From Aristolochia californica (lineage: Eukaryota > Streptophyta > Magnoliopsida > Piperales > Aristolochiaceae): a DNA stretch of 64,000 nucleotides. The stretch is taken from assembly GCA_029961685.1 (NCBI GenBank), contig JARWKL010000010.1, positions 7,461,931 to 7,525,930 of the forward strand. The letters are read 5' to 3'. The notes beneath the pieces were generated by a model, which ran no database searches, was not told the DNA's origin, and saw only the letters and a list, made by a program, of their open reading frames with translations. Shown here one piece after another: positions 1 through 10,701 of this stretch. The position numbers and the translations under genes were made by a program. Positions within the stretch are counted from its first letter, which is position 1. Every line of letters begins with the position of its first letter.

Positions 1-986
1 ATACCTGCCAGATTGCTGCAATCGCTCCCCATTCCCTTCTGAGTTTGGGAGGACGTTTCCCTCAATTTTTTGGGCGGGCTGCCCAAGGCGCATGGACGAG
101 ACACCATCTTGGTAGTGGTGGACAGATTGACCAAATACAACCACTTCATTCTCCTTGGTCACCCATACACTGCCAAGCAAGTTGCTCAAACTTTTTATTA
201 AAGAGAGCATCGGGCTGCACGGGGTTCCCCGATACATCACATTTGACAGAGACTGGGTCTTCATCAGTTTCTTTTGGAAGGAGCTCTTCAAACACACGGT
301 TACCCAACTCCATATGAGCTCCGCCTATGACTTGCAAACAGACGACCAAATAGAAGTCGCCAATAGATGCCTCACCACTTATCTCAGGTGTTTTGTGCGG
401 GATCACCCCAAGACGTGGCCCAAATGGATCCCATGGGCGGAATTCTGGTACAGTACTATCTTTCAAAAGGCAGCAGGAATGACCCCTTTTATGGCCGTCT
501 ACGGGAGAGACCCCCCCATAGAAGAGGTTAATCAATTGTTGCAGCAATGAGACCACATCCTACAGGAACTTAAGGTCAACCTGAACAAAGCCCAATCACA
601 GATGCAACAATATGCTATCCAGCACTGTTGGGACGTTCAATAGGGTGATTTTGTCTTCCTCAATCACCTCAAGTCCCTCACCCGCAAGTCTAATGTGAAG
701 CTGTGCCCTCACTTCTATGGACCATTCCGGATAGTGAAAAAGATTGGAGCTGTAGCCTATAGGCTTGACCTCCCTCCTCGCTCCAAAAGCCACCCAATTT
801 TCCTCTCCAATTCCCCCTTCCAGCTTGCTTGACCGATGAAGTGGTACTCGCTGTTCAGCCTGAGAAGATCCTCCTTACCTGTCAACCTCCCGGCCCTTTG
901 GAAAGACCTTCCTGAATCAGAAGCCTCGTGGGAAATGATCATTTCACCTTGAGGACAAGGTGACACTCATTGGAGGAAGGGGGTGG
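1..986 (+). pseudogene. Ty3/gypsy pol 3' end: integrase C-terminal half and chromodomain-like tail (decayed)
   Basis: The open stretch 155-550 reads as a retroviral-type integrase core: it contains LHGVPRYITFDRDWVF (second catalytic Asp region), then an AYDLQTDDQIEVANR block where active copies have a Pro-Gln-Asp-Gly-Gln-Thr-Glu pattern, then WPKWIPWAEFWYST. The rest, to about 960, reads in shifting frames as the integrase C-terminus (HPIFLSNS is visible) and the end of pol. It is followed by a purine-rich tract at 972-986 that would prime plus-strand synthesis of the LTR starting at 987. The reading frame is broken by stops at 548 and 643. The upstream part lies outside the window. Superfamily call is secure; the clade is not. 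Confidence 0.85.
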
Positions 987-1111
987 TGTTAGACCTCGGA
1001 TTACCCAAGTATACGGTACAAGGGGCAAGAAAGGAAAAACAGAGGGACAACAAGGATTGGGTGAGGCAAGGCCCATCTCAGAGACCCCAACGAGCAGCAA
1101 GAAAGAGGGAA

Positions 1112-1143
<32 letters not shown>

Positions 1144-1449
1144 GTGATGTTAGACCCTGAATTACTCAAGTATACGGTACAAGGTGCAAGAAAGGAAAAA
1201 CAGAGGGACAACAAGGATTGGGTGAGGCAGGGCCCATCTTGGAGACCTGACCGAGCAGCAAGAACTCTGTCCTTCATAGGACAGAGTTCGTTATGACAAA
1301 CCAGCAAGAAAATTAAAGAGGGAGTGGGAGAGGGGAGAGGGGAGGCGGCATATGGGAGAATTGGGGAGGTTCTAACCCTCAGAGCTCAGAAAATTGAGAA
1401 GGCGACTCCAAGGGTAGGATTCAATACTCTTCTGTCCATCATTGACACA
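987..1449 (+). mobile_element. 3' LTR of the gypsy element, with its first ~115 bp duplicated
   Basis: A TG dinucleotide at 987 follows directly on a polypurine tract (972-986), the expected start of a 3' LTR. The first about 115 bases (987-1101) recur at 1148-1262 with few changes, and the second copy is again preceded by a purine tract, here grown into 30 consecutive G residues (1112-1141). The LTR probably ends at the CA near 1448-1449, but no second LTR is in the window to confirm this. The duplicated promoter-proximal segment is unusual and suggests either replication slippage at the polypurine tract or insertion of a second truncated copy. Confidence 0.6.
1112..1141 (+). repeat. 30-base poly-G run
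   Basis: Thirty uninterrupted G residues sit between two copies of the start of a gypsy LTR, exactly where the polypurine tract of the second copy should be. The run is flanked by AAAGAGGGAA on the left and TTGTGATGTTAGACC on the right. Homopolymer G of this length is rare in plant DNA and hard to sequence, so the exact length is uncertain. Confidence 0.9.
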
Positions 1450-1756
1450 CCCTATTCACCATTGCTAGAATTCTTTTAGTTTTTATTATCTTCTGACCAG
1501 TTCCCTTTTCTTGGAGCCTCTATCTTACCCCACCTCTCTCTCTGATATGTATACATACACACGCCAAGAGGGTGAAAGGGACCTTAGATGGCTGCCAAGT
1601 AGGATTCAGTGTTACCCTCTGGAGCATGATGGAGCCAGGAGTTATGAGCAATCTGATAGTACAAAAGTACACATGTAGATATATTCTACAGGTGGTTGAA
1701 TGGACTGTCTTTAGGGGAATTTTAAGAAGATTTTATGACTAGGAGTGTACGAGGAG
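1450..1756. other. Unannotated spacer
   Basis: No coding pattern, exon or repeat terminus could be recognised here. It lies between the gypsy 3' LTR and the first copia element and may be intron or intergenic host sequence upstream of the GET4 exons. Confidence 0.4.
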
Positions 1757-2070
1757 TATAAAAAGTAAGAAATTGGAGAAGAAAGAGACAAAGGGAAAGA
1801 GAAAATAAAGAGGAGAGAGAAAAGAGTGCACGAATGCAGTCCTCATTGAAGGATATTTTTGAGCCCTCTTTAATGAATTTAAGTGAGACATGTTACAAGA
1901 TTATAATAATACCCCTCATAACCTCTTCCTTCATAACTTAATAGATACAACTCCAAATCCCACCAAACTTGGACCATAAGCTCCTAATATGAAACATAGC
2001 TTATAGCTATCTCTAGATATGTATACCAGGAGATAGAAATGATAAAAATACCCTTACATAGATTTTAACA
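1757..2070 (-). repeat. 3' LTR of the minus-strand copia element
   Basis: Matches 6614-6888 over most of its length, including the shared GTAAGAAATTGGAGAAG segment and the TAGCTATCTC..ATATGTATACCAG segment. In element orientation it starts TGTTAAAATCTATG. Confidence 0.85.
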
Positions 2071-2238
2071 CTCGTAAAGCTGGAGCATATATATCAAGAA
2101 GCACCAGCTTGTTTTAGAAAGTCCTAAACTCTTTCTTGCCCAAGGCTTTAGTGAAAGATTACCAATCCGATCAGCAAACCAAATACATAGCTATTGCTCC
2201 ACTCATCACAACATCACATATTAAATGATAATCAACCT

Positions 2239-2484
2239 CTACACGTTTTTTTCATTCATAAAACACGGGGTTACTAGCCATGAAGATGATAGCCTGATTA
2301 TGGACTCTGTAGTATGAAAACTCAACTCTAGTATTGATCTGACCCACAAGTTCACTACAGTTTGAGCCATTGTTGTGTACTCAACTTCTGCACTTGAGTG
2401 GGCTACACATTTTGTCTTACTCTTCCAACTCACCAGGTTTTCACCAACAAAAACACAGTTTCCAATAGTGGATTTTGTATCCAT
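2239..2484 (-). pseudogene. Copia RNase H fragment
   Basis: On the minus strand the protein contains the copia RNase H signature: a DTKSTIGNCVFVGENLVSW stretch followed by AHSSAEVEY, where the Glu after SSA is one of the metal-binding residues. Downstream the frame degrades. It belongs to the element at 1757-6888 and follows its reverse transcriptase. Confidence 0.85.
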
Positions 2485-2615
2485 TTTTTATCCTCCACAG
2501 TTTTCATCTAAATATGCCTTAAATCTTTAAGTGACCATGGGGTTCATACAATAAACCTTTTCCTGGTGCTCCTTTTAAATATTGTAAAATCCTTTGAGCT
2601 GCCTCCAAATGAACC

Positions 2616-3480
2616 TTATGGTACATTCCATGAAGTGGTTGACCATATTGCAAATGATATATCTGCACATGTGGTGGTAGTATAAATAAGCTTACCTACC
2701 AGCCTTTGATACATGGTCTTGTCTCTAAGTTTTGCACTATCATTTTCATGGAGATTATGGTCAACCTCCATAAGAGTTTTTGAAGGTTTTGCCACTTGTA
2801 GCCCATACTCTTGTAATATATCCATCACATATTTCCGTTGAGTTAATATCATTCTTGCTTTACTTTTGGTAACTTCAATGCCCAAAAAATACCTCAATAA
2901 CCTTAAGTCTTTAGTCTGAAAATGTTTAGCAAGATGCACTTTCACCTTTTCAATTCCTTGCTTATTACTACCAGATGAGATTATATCATCAACATAGACA
3001 CATAGCACCAATATGTCTTTTCAAAATAAATAAGGAACGATCACAATGACTTCTAAAAAAACCCAATGCTAGGGGATTTCATTTAAGTCCATAAATGGCC
3101 TTATTCAACTTACACAACTTCTAAGTCTCCTCCTGAGCAACATACTTAGGAAGTTGCTCCATATACACTTCCTCATCTAGGTCACTATATATAATAATGC
3201 ATTTTTAATGTCTAATTGAATAATGGCTAACCCTACATCATTGCCATTGAAACAAGAATTTGAATAGAGGATAACTACATTACAAGGGAGAAAGCATCAA
3301 ACACATCCATGCCATAAGCTTGGGTATATCCTTTAGCTACAAGATGAGCTTTATACCCTTCAATAGGTCTATCGACGCTGTACTTCACTACGTGTACCCA
3401 ATGCCATCTTACAACTATAGCACTAGGAGGGAACTCACATAGTGTCTAAGTCCTATGGTCCAATAGAGCATCCATCTCTA
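2616..3480 (-). pseudogene. Copia reverse transcriptase (RVT_2), broken
   Basis: The open part (2616-3011) keeps the catalytic VYVDDII motif near its N-terminus, then RYFLGIEV and LTQRKYVMDILQEYGL, the usual C-terminal half of copia reverse transcriptase, and a VGKLIYTTTT block that precedes RNase H. Upstream (3012-3480) the N-terminal half is recognisable only in pieces with several stops. An active enzyme would copy element RNA into cDNA inside virus-like particles; this copy cannot make a full protein. Confidence 0.85.
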
Positions 3481-4860
3481 TGTCCATAGTTGGTTTCCAC
3501 AAAGGATCTTCTTGCATTGATGAAGAAATAGTACAGGAAGACTATGATAGAGCAAACTTTTTAAAGGACCCCAAGAGGGAATAAAAAGAAACAAAGTGAG
3601 AAATAGGATACCATGTACGTTCACAGACACTTTATAAACAACAACTGGAAGATATAGATCACTTACCTTAGGTGCCCTAGACGAAGAAGGTGCTAGCACA
3701 AGGGTTGTGGAGAGAGAGTCTTCTACGGTGTCTTCATATGTGTTTTGTGTTGATACACTTGCAATGGTGTGGATACTAGAACATGTGGCATGGGACTTGG
3801 AATGTCCTCCACAAGATTAGGAGCAAAAGGATCTAGATGAAGGGTAGCACTAGGTAAAGAAACAGACATGCAGAAATATAGAGTATCTTCAAAAAATGTA
3901 ACATCAGATGACACAAAGGTTTTTCTTGTAGATGGACAATAACATTTATACAATCTTTTGTGTTCATGAATATCTTAAGAAAACACATTTTGCAACTTTA
4001 GGAAAAATTTTGTCCATTGTTAGACCAAGGACATGTACAAAGCGGACTCCAGGGAAATAACTCAGTATTAGGCTTGAGAATATGAAATAGAATTTTTCCA
4101 CCAAGCACTGAAGAAGACATCGTATTAATAAGAACATATGTAGTGAGAACTGCATCACCCTAAAAAGATTTAGGGAGGTGCATATGAAATGACAATGTGC
4201 GTGCTACTTTAAGCAAATGCGTTATTTCCTTTATGCAACACCATTCTGTTGTGGAATATACACACAAGAAGAGTGATGAATGATGCCAGTAGATTGGCAA
4301 AAGGAAGTAAGTTTTTTTTTCATGAACTCAAGCTCATTGTTTGTATGCAAAACACGGAGTGAAGCACCAAATTTAGTTTTTATTTCATTCTAAAAATTTA
4401 GAAATACATTAAAGACTTTAGACTTCTCCCTTAGGAGATACACCCATGTAGATCTTCTAAAATCATCAACAAACGACACAAAATACTTACAAAAAAAAAG
4501 GTACAGACAACAGGATATGGTCCACATACATCAAAAACTACAATTAGAAGACTGACTGGACTGGAAGAAATTTTTTACATCATTTAAAAAAAAAGGAGAC
4601 TGACTGGAATAAAATGTTGCTTTCTGATGCTTCCCTAGTTGACAGGGCTCACACTGAAACTCAGATTGAGATGACAATGTAGGAAATAACTTGGATAACT
4701 TCAGTAGAGAAGGATAACCTAAATGAATACAATAAAATAAAAAAAAACCTAATTGAAGATGCCATTGGGTGCACCATTGATATGAAGCGTTGGAGATGCA
4801 TGTGATGATGATGAACCTTCCTAGTGATACAATCTCTCTCTCTCTCACACCTTGAACCAA
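3481..4860 (-). pseudogene. Copia integrase and gag-pre-integrase region, decayed
   Basis: Near the N-terminal side (about 4620-4780, minus) the text reads YPSLLKLSKLFPTL then CEPCQLGKHQKATF, the zinc-binding gag-pre-integrase domain with one Cys pair preserved. The core lies toward 3964-4600 in broken frames, and 3723-3953 reads like the integrase C-terminal region (YNPSTRKTFVSSDVTFFED-type text). Frames shift many times, so no functional integrase is possible. Confidence 0.75.
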
Positions 4861-5352
4861 TCATCTTTTATCTGGAGGCCTTGACACTCACAATGAATAG
4901 GATTGAAAGTTAGTAAGCAATTCAAAAACTTTTTTGATTTGGCTTACAGAAGAGAGAAGATTGACAAAAATAATTTAAGAATTAATAAAAACTGGAAGAG
5001 CTTAATATAGCCTACTCCTCTAACCAAAGAAGATGAGCCATCATCAATTGTAAGTTATTTACATGACGAGGATTGACTAATATTAAAAACAACGAAAATG
5101 TACCTGACATCGGAGATGAGACACCGGAATCATTAACCCATATAGACATTGGATGCACATGTAAAGCTGACTCACCTAATCAAGCTAGGGTAGCTATAGC
5201 AGGAGTGGATTGAGGTACAGATGTAGATGCTGAAGTCAATTGGGTCATCCTTTGAATTAACTGTTGCATCTCATCTTGAGTAACATGCACAATATCACCC
5301 TTAGGAGTTACAAATGTTTCACTACTTCCAAAAACACCAAAGTTTGCCTACG

Positions 5353-5880
5353 CTAGTTTACCAAACTTCTCCTAGTATTTTTCTGAAAGATGATTGGTAC
5401 GTCCACAATGGACACACCATCTATCACCTCTACCTTTACCATGTCTTGAGCCCTCTTGGCCTTGTTCTCTACTGCTACCACTAAGGCCATGATTGGCCTT
5501 TGACCGACTAGACCCATGCTGAATATTAAGGGCAACAACTTCAACAGTAAGTGTTTCATTACTACCATGTAATGTCACGGCTGATTCTGCATGCATGACC
5601 CTATTAAATATATTAGGGAGTAAAGGAACCTCATATGAAGCGAGCTATGCATCATACTCAGGCTCAAGACCTTCCAGAAATTTTGCAACATAAATCTGTC
5701 CTTGCTGCATTGCAAGTTGTTTCTCATCAGAGGTGAAAGGGTGATATACACTGATCTCCTATAGGACAACTCATTATAGTAATCAATAACCTTTGTCTCA
5801 CCCCTCTTCAAACCAAACAATCTAGTATATAGCTCATAAATCTTTGATGAATTGCATTCCTGTGCATTCATGGACTCTAG
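5353..5880 (-). pseudogene. Copia gag fragment with zinc knuckle
   Basis: One frame gives YELYTRLFGLKRGETKVIDY, a piece of the UBN2-type capsid domain common to plant copia gag. A second frame (5372-5596) contains GDRWCVHCGRTNHLSEKY, a CCHC zinc knuckle for RNA packaging. The two lie in different frames, showing a frameshift between capsid and nucleocapsid parts. Confidence 0.8.
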
Positions 5881-6613
5881 CGATGTCTAGATCTCCTTTG
5901 CGGTCAGAATTCATGACTTGGTTCCTAAGTTTGGCATCCATACTTTTAAGGAACTAAGTCATTACTTTGCTATCTTCAGCTTCCCAATCATCATTCATTG
6001 GAATAGGAGGATCATCGCTCTAGTATTTAGTCTTGTTCTTGGCTTTTAAATATATCTAAACTAATTTTGACCAGCTTATGTAATTCTAGTCATTCAACTT
6101 TTCTGTAGTTATTACATTGTGTCATTTCCATCTGAATAATCTGTCTCCTTAGTCGGTGTAAACACTTCATGGATCAGCCATCTTAAAGTCTCACAAAAGT
6201 CAAGGCCCCACATAAGGCAATTTGGGGGGGAAAATAGCAAACAAGTTTATTTGAAACCAACTCAACCACCAGTAGACCAAAATCCAATCAATAACACTGC
6301 CATTAGGGAAAATAGGGATGATGTTACCCTTTCAGAGTAGTGATGCAAAAAAATACAGGGTCTTCACAGGCAGAAATTGGGATAACCCCAACAATTGGAT
6401 TTTTTAAGAGCAAATTGTTTTTCCTAGAACTGATTTAATCAGCAGTAGGAACCATTAACCCTTACGTTATGGTAGAAAGAAACGAAAAAGGCCTCACCTT
6501 TAACTCCAATGAGACAAAAATCTAGAAATTCCCCTTGGAATGTGCAAACTTCAAGAAGAGTGAAGAAAAACACCTACGAAGGTTTGAAACAGGATCTTAC
6601 TGCTTTGATACCA

Positions 6614-6888
6614 TGTAAAAAGTAAGAAATTGGAGAAGACGGAGAGAGAGAGAAGAGAAAAGGAAGACTGCGTGAATGCAGTAATCGTTGAAGGAGATTT
6701 TCGAGCTCTCCTTATTTTTTAACTTAAGTGAGACATGTTACTAGATTACAATAATGCCACTCATAACCTCTTCCTTCATAACTTAATAAATACAACTCCA
6801 AATCTCACCAAATATGGACCCTAAGCTCCTAACATAAAACATAACCTATAGCTATCTCCAGATATGTATACCAGAAGAGGGAAATGAC
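6614..6888 (-). repeat. 5' LTR of the minus-strand copia element, outer end lost
   Basis: Homologous to 1757-2070. Its inner end is fixed by the adjoining tRNA primer-binding site at 6600-6613. Similarity to the left LTR stops after GGAAATGA near 6888, about 30 bp short of the expected end. Confidence 0.85.
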
Positions 6889-7266
6889 GAGCTTGCAATT
6901 TTGATTTGCCGCATCCACATGATGGGTCTCTTGTAGGATCTACTACTACATGATGCAGCCACTTGTACACTTGGATGTGCAACTGCTGGCTTTAGGTGTT
7001 GACTGAAACTGATGGGTGATGTCAACCTTGCACTCTCTCTCTCTCTCTCTCACTCTCTCTCTCTTTCTTTCTTGCTATATGTCCATGTCAGTGAAGTCTG
7101 AAGTGTAGGGATTTTTCACTTGCTGCTCTTTCCTTTGTCAAGTTTATCTTTTTGTTAGTATTATCTGAAAATGTGCTGAAGGTTTAACTGGCGATTTGAA
7201 AATATGTGTTTTTCTTGTAAAGGAGAAATATAAATGGTGGTATACTTCAAATAATAATTTATGCAG
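6889..7266 (+). other. GET4: Probable intron sequence upstream of the GET4 exon
   Basis: This is T-rich and without coding pattern, holds a CT microsatellite, and ends in TTTATGCAG, a good splice acceptor for the exon starting at 7267. It is therefore read as the 3' part of an intron whose upstream end is hidden by the copia insertion. Confidence 0.6.
7031..7066 (+). repeat. CT microsatellite
   Basis: A run of CT dinucleotides with one interruption lies about 200 bp upstream of the GET4 exon, inside intron sequence. Confidence 0.85.
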
Positions 7267-7351
7267 GTTGGAAAGAGATGCTTTGCCACTTTTTAGGATA
7301 TTGAGACAGAATTTCAAGTCAAGCATCGAGAGAGAACCTGCTTTTGATGAG
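7267..7351 (+). CDS. GET4: GET4 homologue, antepenultimate coding exon
   Basis: After an AG acceptor at 7265-7266 the exon reads LERDALPLFRILRQNFKSS then IEREPAFDE and ends at GATGAG followed by a GT donor (7352). This matches the conserved C-terminal part of GET4 (Golgi-to-ER traffic protein 4), an alpha-helical-repeat protein of the cytosolic GET pathway that with GET5 hands tail-anchored membrane proteins to the GET3 ATPase for delivery to the ER. The exon starts inside a codon, so upstream exons must exist; none was recognised in the window. It joins in frame to the exon at 13750 (AFDE + LLDEIAERFYGV), which strongly supports the gene model. Confidence 0.85.
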
Positions 7352-7624
7352 GTGTTGCTTCTTATCCTTGTTCTCATTTCTTATGTCTCTAATGACTTAC
7401 CTTTATCGGGTAAAATCTTTTCAGAAAAAGAAGAAAAAGAAAAAACTGGAAATAAATGTATTTTAATTTTAATTTTTCAATCTTTGGTTGAAGTTTAAGA
7501 GTTGTTTGTATTTCTTTTTCTTATTTTTTGAAGGATCTTTTTGTTTATGTACACATATTTGAGGAGTTGAGAGTAAGAAACTTTGTACTATGGCTAGGTG
7601 AAGTTTGGATGTTCTTTTTTGAGT

Positions 7625-7880
7625 AATAAGCACATGATCTTTTTCATCTTAGATCAATGTGGAATTATTTTTAACACCATCACATGTTGTTCATTTTTTA
7701 TTGCTACCACAAGATTATTTTGGGTGGAAGCTCAAGCACTAATACTTTGAAGCGATGTTAAAGTTGATTTTAAGTCCATACTAAAATGGCTAGCCAATGT
7801 TAGGTGGCTTCTTCTCATGTAATAAGCACAAGATCTTTTGACCCTGGATCAATTAATCGTTAAAAAACTTGAAAATGTCA
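7625..7880 (+). repeat. Intron repeat, two copies (7625-7672 and 7818-7880); third copy at 13517-13580
   Basis: Each copy carries AATAAGCACAWGATCTTTT followed by a GATCAAT segment and a TTAAC or TTAAAA segment; the second and third also share ACTTGAAAATGT. The second and third copies flank the LINE plus copia insertions on both sides. They are clearly related but diverged, so they predate or accompany an old rearrangement of this intron. Confidence 0.7.
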
Positions 7881-7888
7881 TAACTCAT

Positions 7889-9970
7889 AATTTTTTTTTT
7901 TTTTTTTTGAAATGATGCTGAATTTTATTATGAGGGCTCAAACGAGCAGATTACAAGAGGGGAAACCTTCCTAAACAATGAGAGATTGCTGGGAGGTTCC
8001 GAATTTAGCCAATTTATCAGCCAAAGAATTGGCTAATCTTGGAATGAGGTTCCAATTACAATGAATGGATGACACAATGTCAGCAATACAATCAGTGATT
8101 GGCCAGTGGCGCCAAGGAGGGGAGCTATCTTTTGAACACCAGCTGATGATAGTCTTTGAGTCGCCTTCGATAATTAGCTTGCCATGAAGCCGCTCTTTAA
8201 AGATTTGGATGCCGAATAGAAGAGCACTCACTTTAGCAGTTTTTGAATCAACAATACCCACTGGCCCTGCATAGGATAGAATAGGGTCTCCACTGCTATC
8301 TCTGAAAACACCACCAGCTCCAGCCGGCTCAGGACAACCTAAAGCACTGCTGTCAAAATTGAGTTTGGTGCAGTCGTAAGGGGGAGGATCCCAAGTGGCC
8401 ATAATCAAATTCCTACAGGGGCCCGCCATGTGCGCAATCAATCCCCAATTTTCTCGAAGGGAGACGCCCAATAGATAAGCGAACTCCTTCCTAGAATGTA
8501 GCCAACTTTAGATAAGACCCACTGCCTGAGAAGCTATATTATCAGGGTTGCTAGCCTTGGAGTTGAATCTCCGGTTGTTTCACTCGAGCCATATACACTA
8601 TGGGACATGCGCAAGGCATGCCAAGAGAATTATCTTGCCCAACTTAGGAAGGCATATCCCCATAACCATCTCAACAGTTCCGAAAAGGTCCTAAAGTAGC
8701 CCCATTTGGAGACCAATCTTTTAAAATATCTTCATCCAGACTTGCCAAGAAAAGTCACAATGTAAGAGAACATGCTGGACTGTCTCTTCGCACACACCAC
8801 AGGGGACAAGTGCGATCGGGGGCTGTGTAACCTCTTTTATGGAGGTTGTCTGAGGTGAGGATCTGTTCCCTGATGGCCGTCCACATGAAGAATTTGATTT
8901 TGCTAGGTGCTGAAAGCTTCCATGCCAGGTTTGCCTTGTGCTCATACATGCTGTAATCTTGTTTTCTAATGTGAGAGTAGGTGGATGCAACTGTGAATCG
9001 GCCATTAATGCTAGGCATCCATATCAGTTTATCAACTGCATGCTCACGAATAGTAGTGCTGCTGAGTCTGGAGAGGAGAGAGCAAAAAGCTATAGTTTCC
9101 TCATCATTTAATCCTCGGCGAAACGTAAGACTCCATGAGTGATCTCTCCAAGAATCAGCCACTGAGCAAGAGAGGTCCCTTGCCACCCTAGAGAGTCCCG
9201 AGAAATCCTCGGAAAGGGGGCGGGGGCCGCACCATTCATCCGACCAAAAGAGGAGGATCCTTCCGTTGCCTGTGTGAAAGGAAGTTGCATCGCTGAATAT
9301 TGGGAGGAGTTTTTGAATTGATTTCCATATCGGGGATAGGAGGCGAGTAGCGCCATCCTCCTTCCACCAAGTACCCGAAGGTTGAAGATAGAACCTAACC
9401 ATATCGCCCCATAGGCTGTTATGCTTGATGTTGAAGTTCCATATCCATTTGAGCAAAAGGGCATTGTTCATCTCCTTCGTAGGCCGAATGCCTAAACTAC
9501 CCCGATTGTGGGGCATGCAAATATCCTTCCAACTCACCAAATGATATTTGAAGGTGTCCTCTGATCCTCTCCAGAGGAAACATCGACAATTGGAGTCAAT
9601 CCTGTTGCAAACGGAGGCCGGACAGGGCATGAATGATAATAAATAGTTTTGCCGTCTTGCCAAACAAGACTTGAGGAGAGTGAGTCGCCCAACAGTAGAT
9701 AAAAACTTGCCCCTCCATGTAGCTAACCTCTTTTCAAATTTCTCAATGAGGGGGGACCAAAGCGTCGCCGAAGGCTGAGAGTCAAAGAGTGGTAGTCCAA
9801 GATATGTAGCTGGCAAATTTCCCACTGAGCACCCCAAATAGTCGGCCATACCCTGAAGCACCGGTGAGTTGATATGATAGCCTAGGAGGGTGGTTTTCTT
9901 CCAGTTAATATTCTGACCAGAAGCCAGTTCAAATAGTCCCAATACAACACGCAGTTTTTGAATCTGCGTG
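7889..9970 (-). mobile_element. 5'-truncated LINE (non-LTR retrotransposon)
   Basis: On the minus strand the segment holds the C-terminal part of a LINE reverse transcriptase, a zf-RVT region and a RNase H domain, and ends in a poly-A tail that appears as about 18 T residues at 7890-7908 on the plus strand. The 5' end stops at about 9970 within the reverse transcriptase, where the sequence passes into the LTR of a copia element. This 5' truncation is typical of target-primed reverse transcription. No target-site duplication is visible; the first about 100 bp of the copia LTR are missing at the junction. Confidence 0.85.
7971..8471 (-). pseudogene. LINE RNase H domain (RVT_3 type)
   Basis: A 166-residue open stretch contains KLNFDSSAL, GAGGVFRDSSGD, a SALLFGIQIFKERLHGKL block, EGDSKTIISWC, and near its end RLANSLADKLAKF. 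These are the ordered landmarks of the RNase H domain at the C-terminus of plant L1-type LINEs and related domesticated proteins. The first Asp, the Glu-Gly-Asp and the last Asp of the catalytic set can be seen; the usual second Glu is not obvious, since a Ser-Ala-Leu-Leu stretch replaces a Glu-Ala-Leu-type one. It is separated by stops from the reverse-transcriptase part upstream. Confidence 0.8.
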
Positions 9971-9981
9971 TCAATTTTCAT
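8720..9981 (-). pseudogene. LINE reverse transcriptase C-terminal part and zf-RVT region
   Basis: A 408-residue open stretch starts in the thumb region of the polymerase (SGQNINWKKTTLLGYHIN, then YLGLPLFDSQPSATLW) and runs through LLKSCLARRQNYLLSFMPCP and FLWRGSEDTFKYHLVSWKD into the zf-RVT region with LAWKLSAPSKIKFFMWTAI near the end. A frameshift near 8790 then moves the HVLLHCDFSWQVWMKIF end into another frame (8721-9005). The palm domain with its catalytic FADD motif is missing because the element is 5' truncated. It cannot transpose by itself. Confidence 0.85.
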
Positions 9982-10193
9982 TTAATTCTGAGTAGTATTT
10001 AGAGAGTTATGAGGGATATTTTAATGAAGGGCAATGTTGTTATTTTATGTCATTATAAGGAAGTAATTAAAAGAGGGGGGCTCGGATTCTGAGCCCTCAA
10101 CTCAATGCAGCCCCTTGCTGCTTTCCTCTCTTTCTTTTCCTTATTCTTCCTCTCTATTTTCTCCTTCCCAAACTCCAATCTTATGATGTTACA
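9971..10193 (+). repeat. 5' LTR (partial) of the intronic copia element
   Basis: It aligns with 13297-13514 and ends at the primer-binding site. The 5' portion is missing at the junction with the LINE. Confidence 0.85.
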
Positions 10194-10701
10194 TGGTATC
10201 AAAGCATCAGATTGCAACTAGGGAGGCTCTTCTACAAGTTCTTGGTTCCTACAGGAGGTTTCTTCAAAAAGTTCCTCTACTGGTTGGGTAAAAATCCAAT
10301 TTTTCCATCTTTATTTTTCTGACATAACCGTCTGGTTGATGGCCTCTACTGGTAATTAAGCAGTTTATTGTTTATACTGCCCCTAGAGGTTTCTTTACTA
10401 ATGTTATGCTGAATCTATACCTGCGTCACCTTCTCTGTGCTTGCGTCATCATGATCCTATTCTGTGTCAGCCCTAATTGCTGATTTTTGTGGTTTATTTG
10501 TTAAAATTGTTAATGGAGTTGGTGGATTTGGAGGCTGTCAGTGATATTGTTCAGATTTGATTAGTTCGGTTATGCCCAATTTGAGAAGTGTGGGGCCCAC
10601 TTTACTGGCACAGGTTGATAGTTTGCTTCAGTGTTATTTTTGGATTTAGCTTATCATTCTGTCATTAGTTGTGGTATATTTGAGATTGCTAGGGAGTTTA
10701 G

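Larger units (their letters stand above)
1757..6888 (-). mobile_element. Degenerate Ty1/copia retrotransposon, complete outline, minus strand
   Basis: Two related LTRs frame a copia coding region. The left one (1757-2070, 314 bp) is the 3' LTR in element orientation; it begins TGTTAAAATC and ends near CTTTTTATA, with the final CA changed. The right one (6614-6888) is the 5' LTR and ends in TTTTTACA beside a primer-binding site at 6600-6613 (TGGTATCAAAGCAG on the minus strand, initiator-Met tRNA type). The right LTR has lost about 30 bp at its outer end. Between them gag, integrase, reverse transcriptase and RNase H follow in copia order, all interrupted by stops and frameshifts. No target-site duplication was found. 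It lies upstream of the GET4 exon at 7267, so it probably sits in an upstream intron. Confidence 0.85.

Noticed and set aside
970..1296. Open frames on both strands across the G run (poly-Gly on plus, poly-Pro on minus)
   Set aside because: They are produced by the homopolymer and the duplicated LTR start, with no protein-like sequence.
7196..7498. A 100-residue open frame across the GET4 exon as a separate gene
   Set aside because: It covers the true exon plus flanking intron; splice sites and the in-frame join to 13750 define the real coding part.
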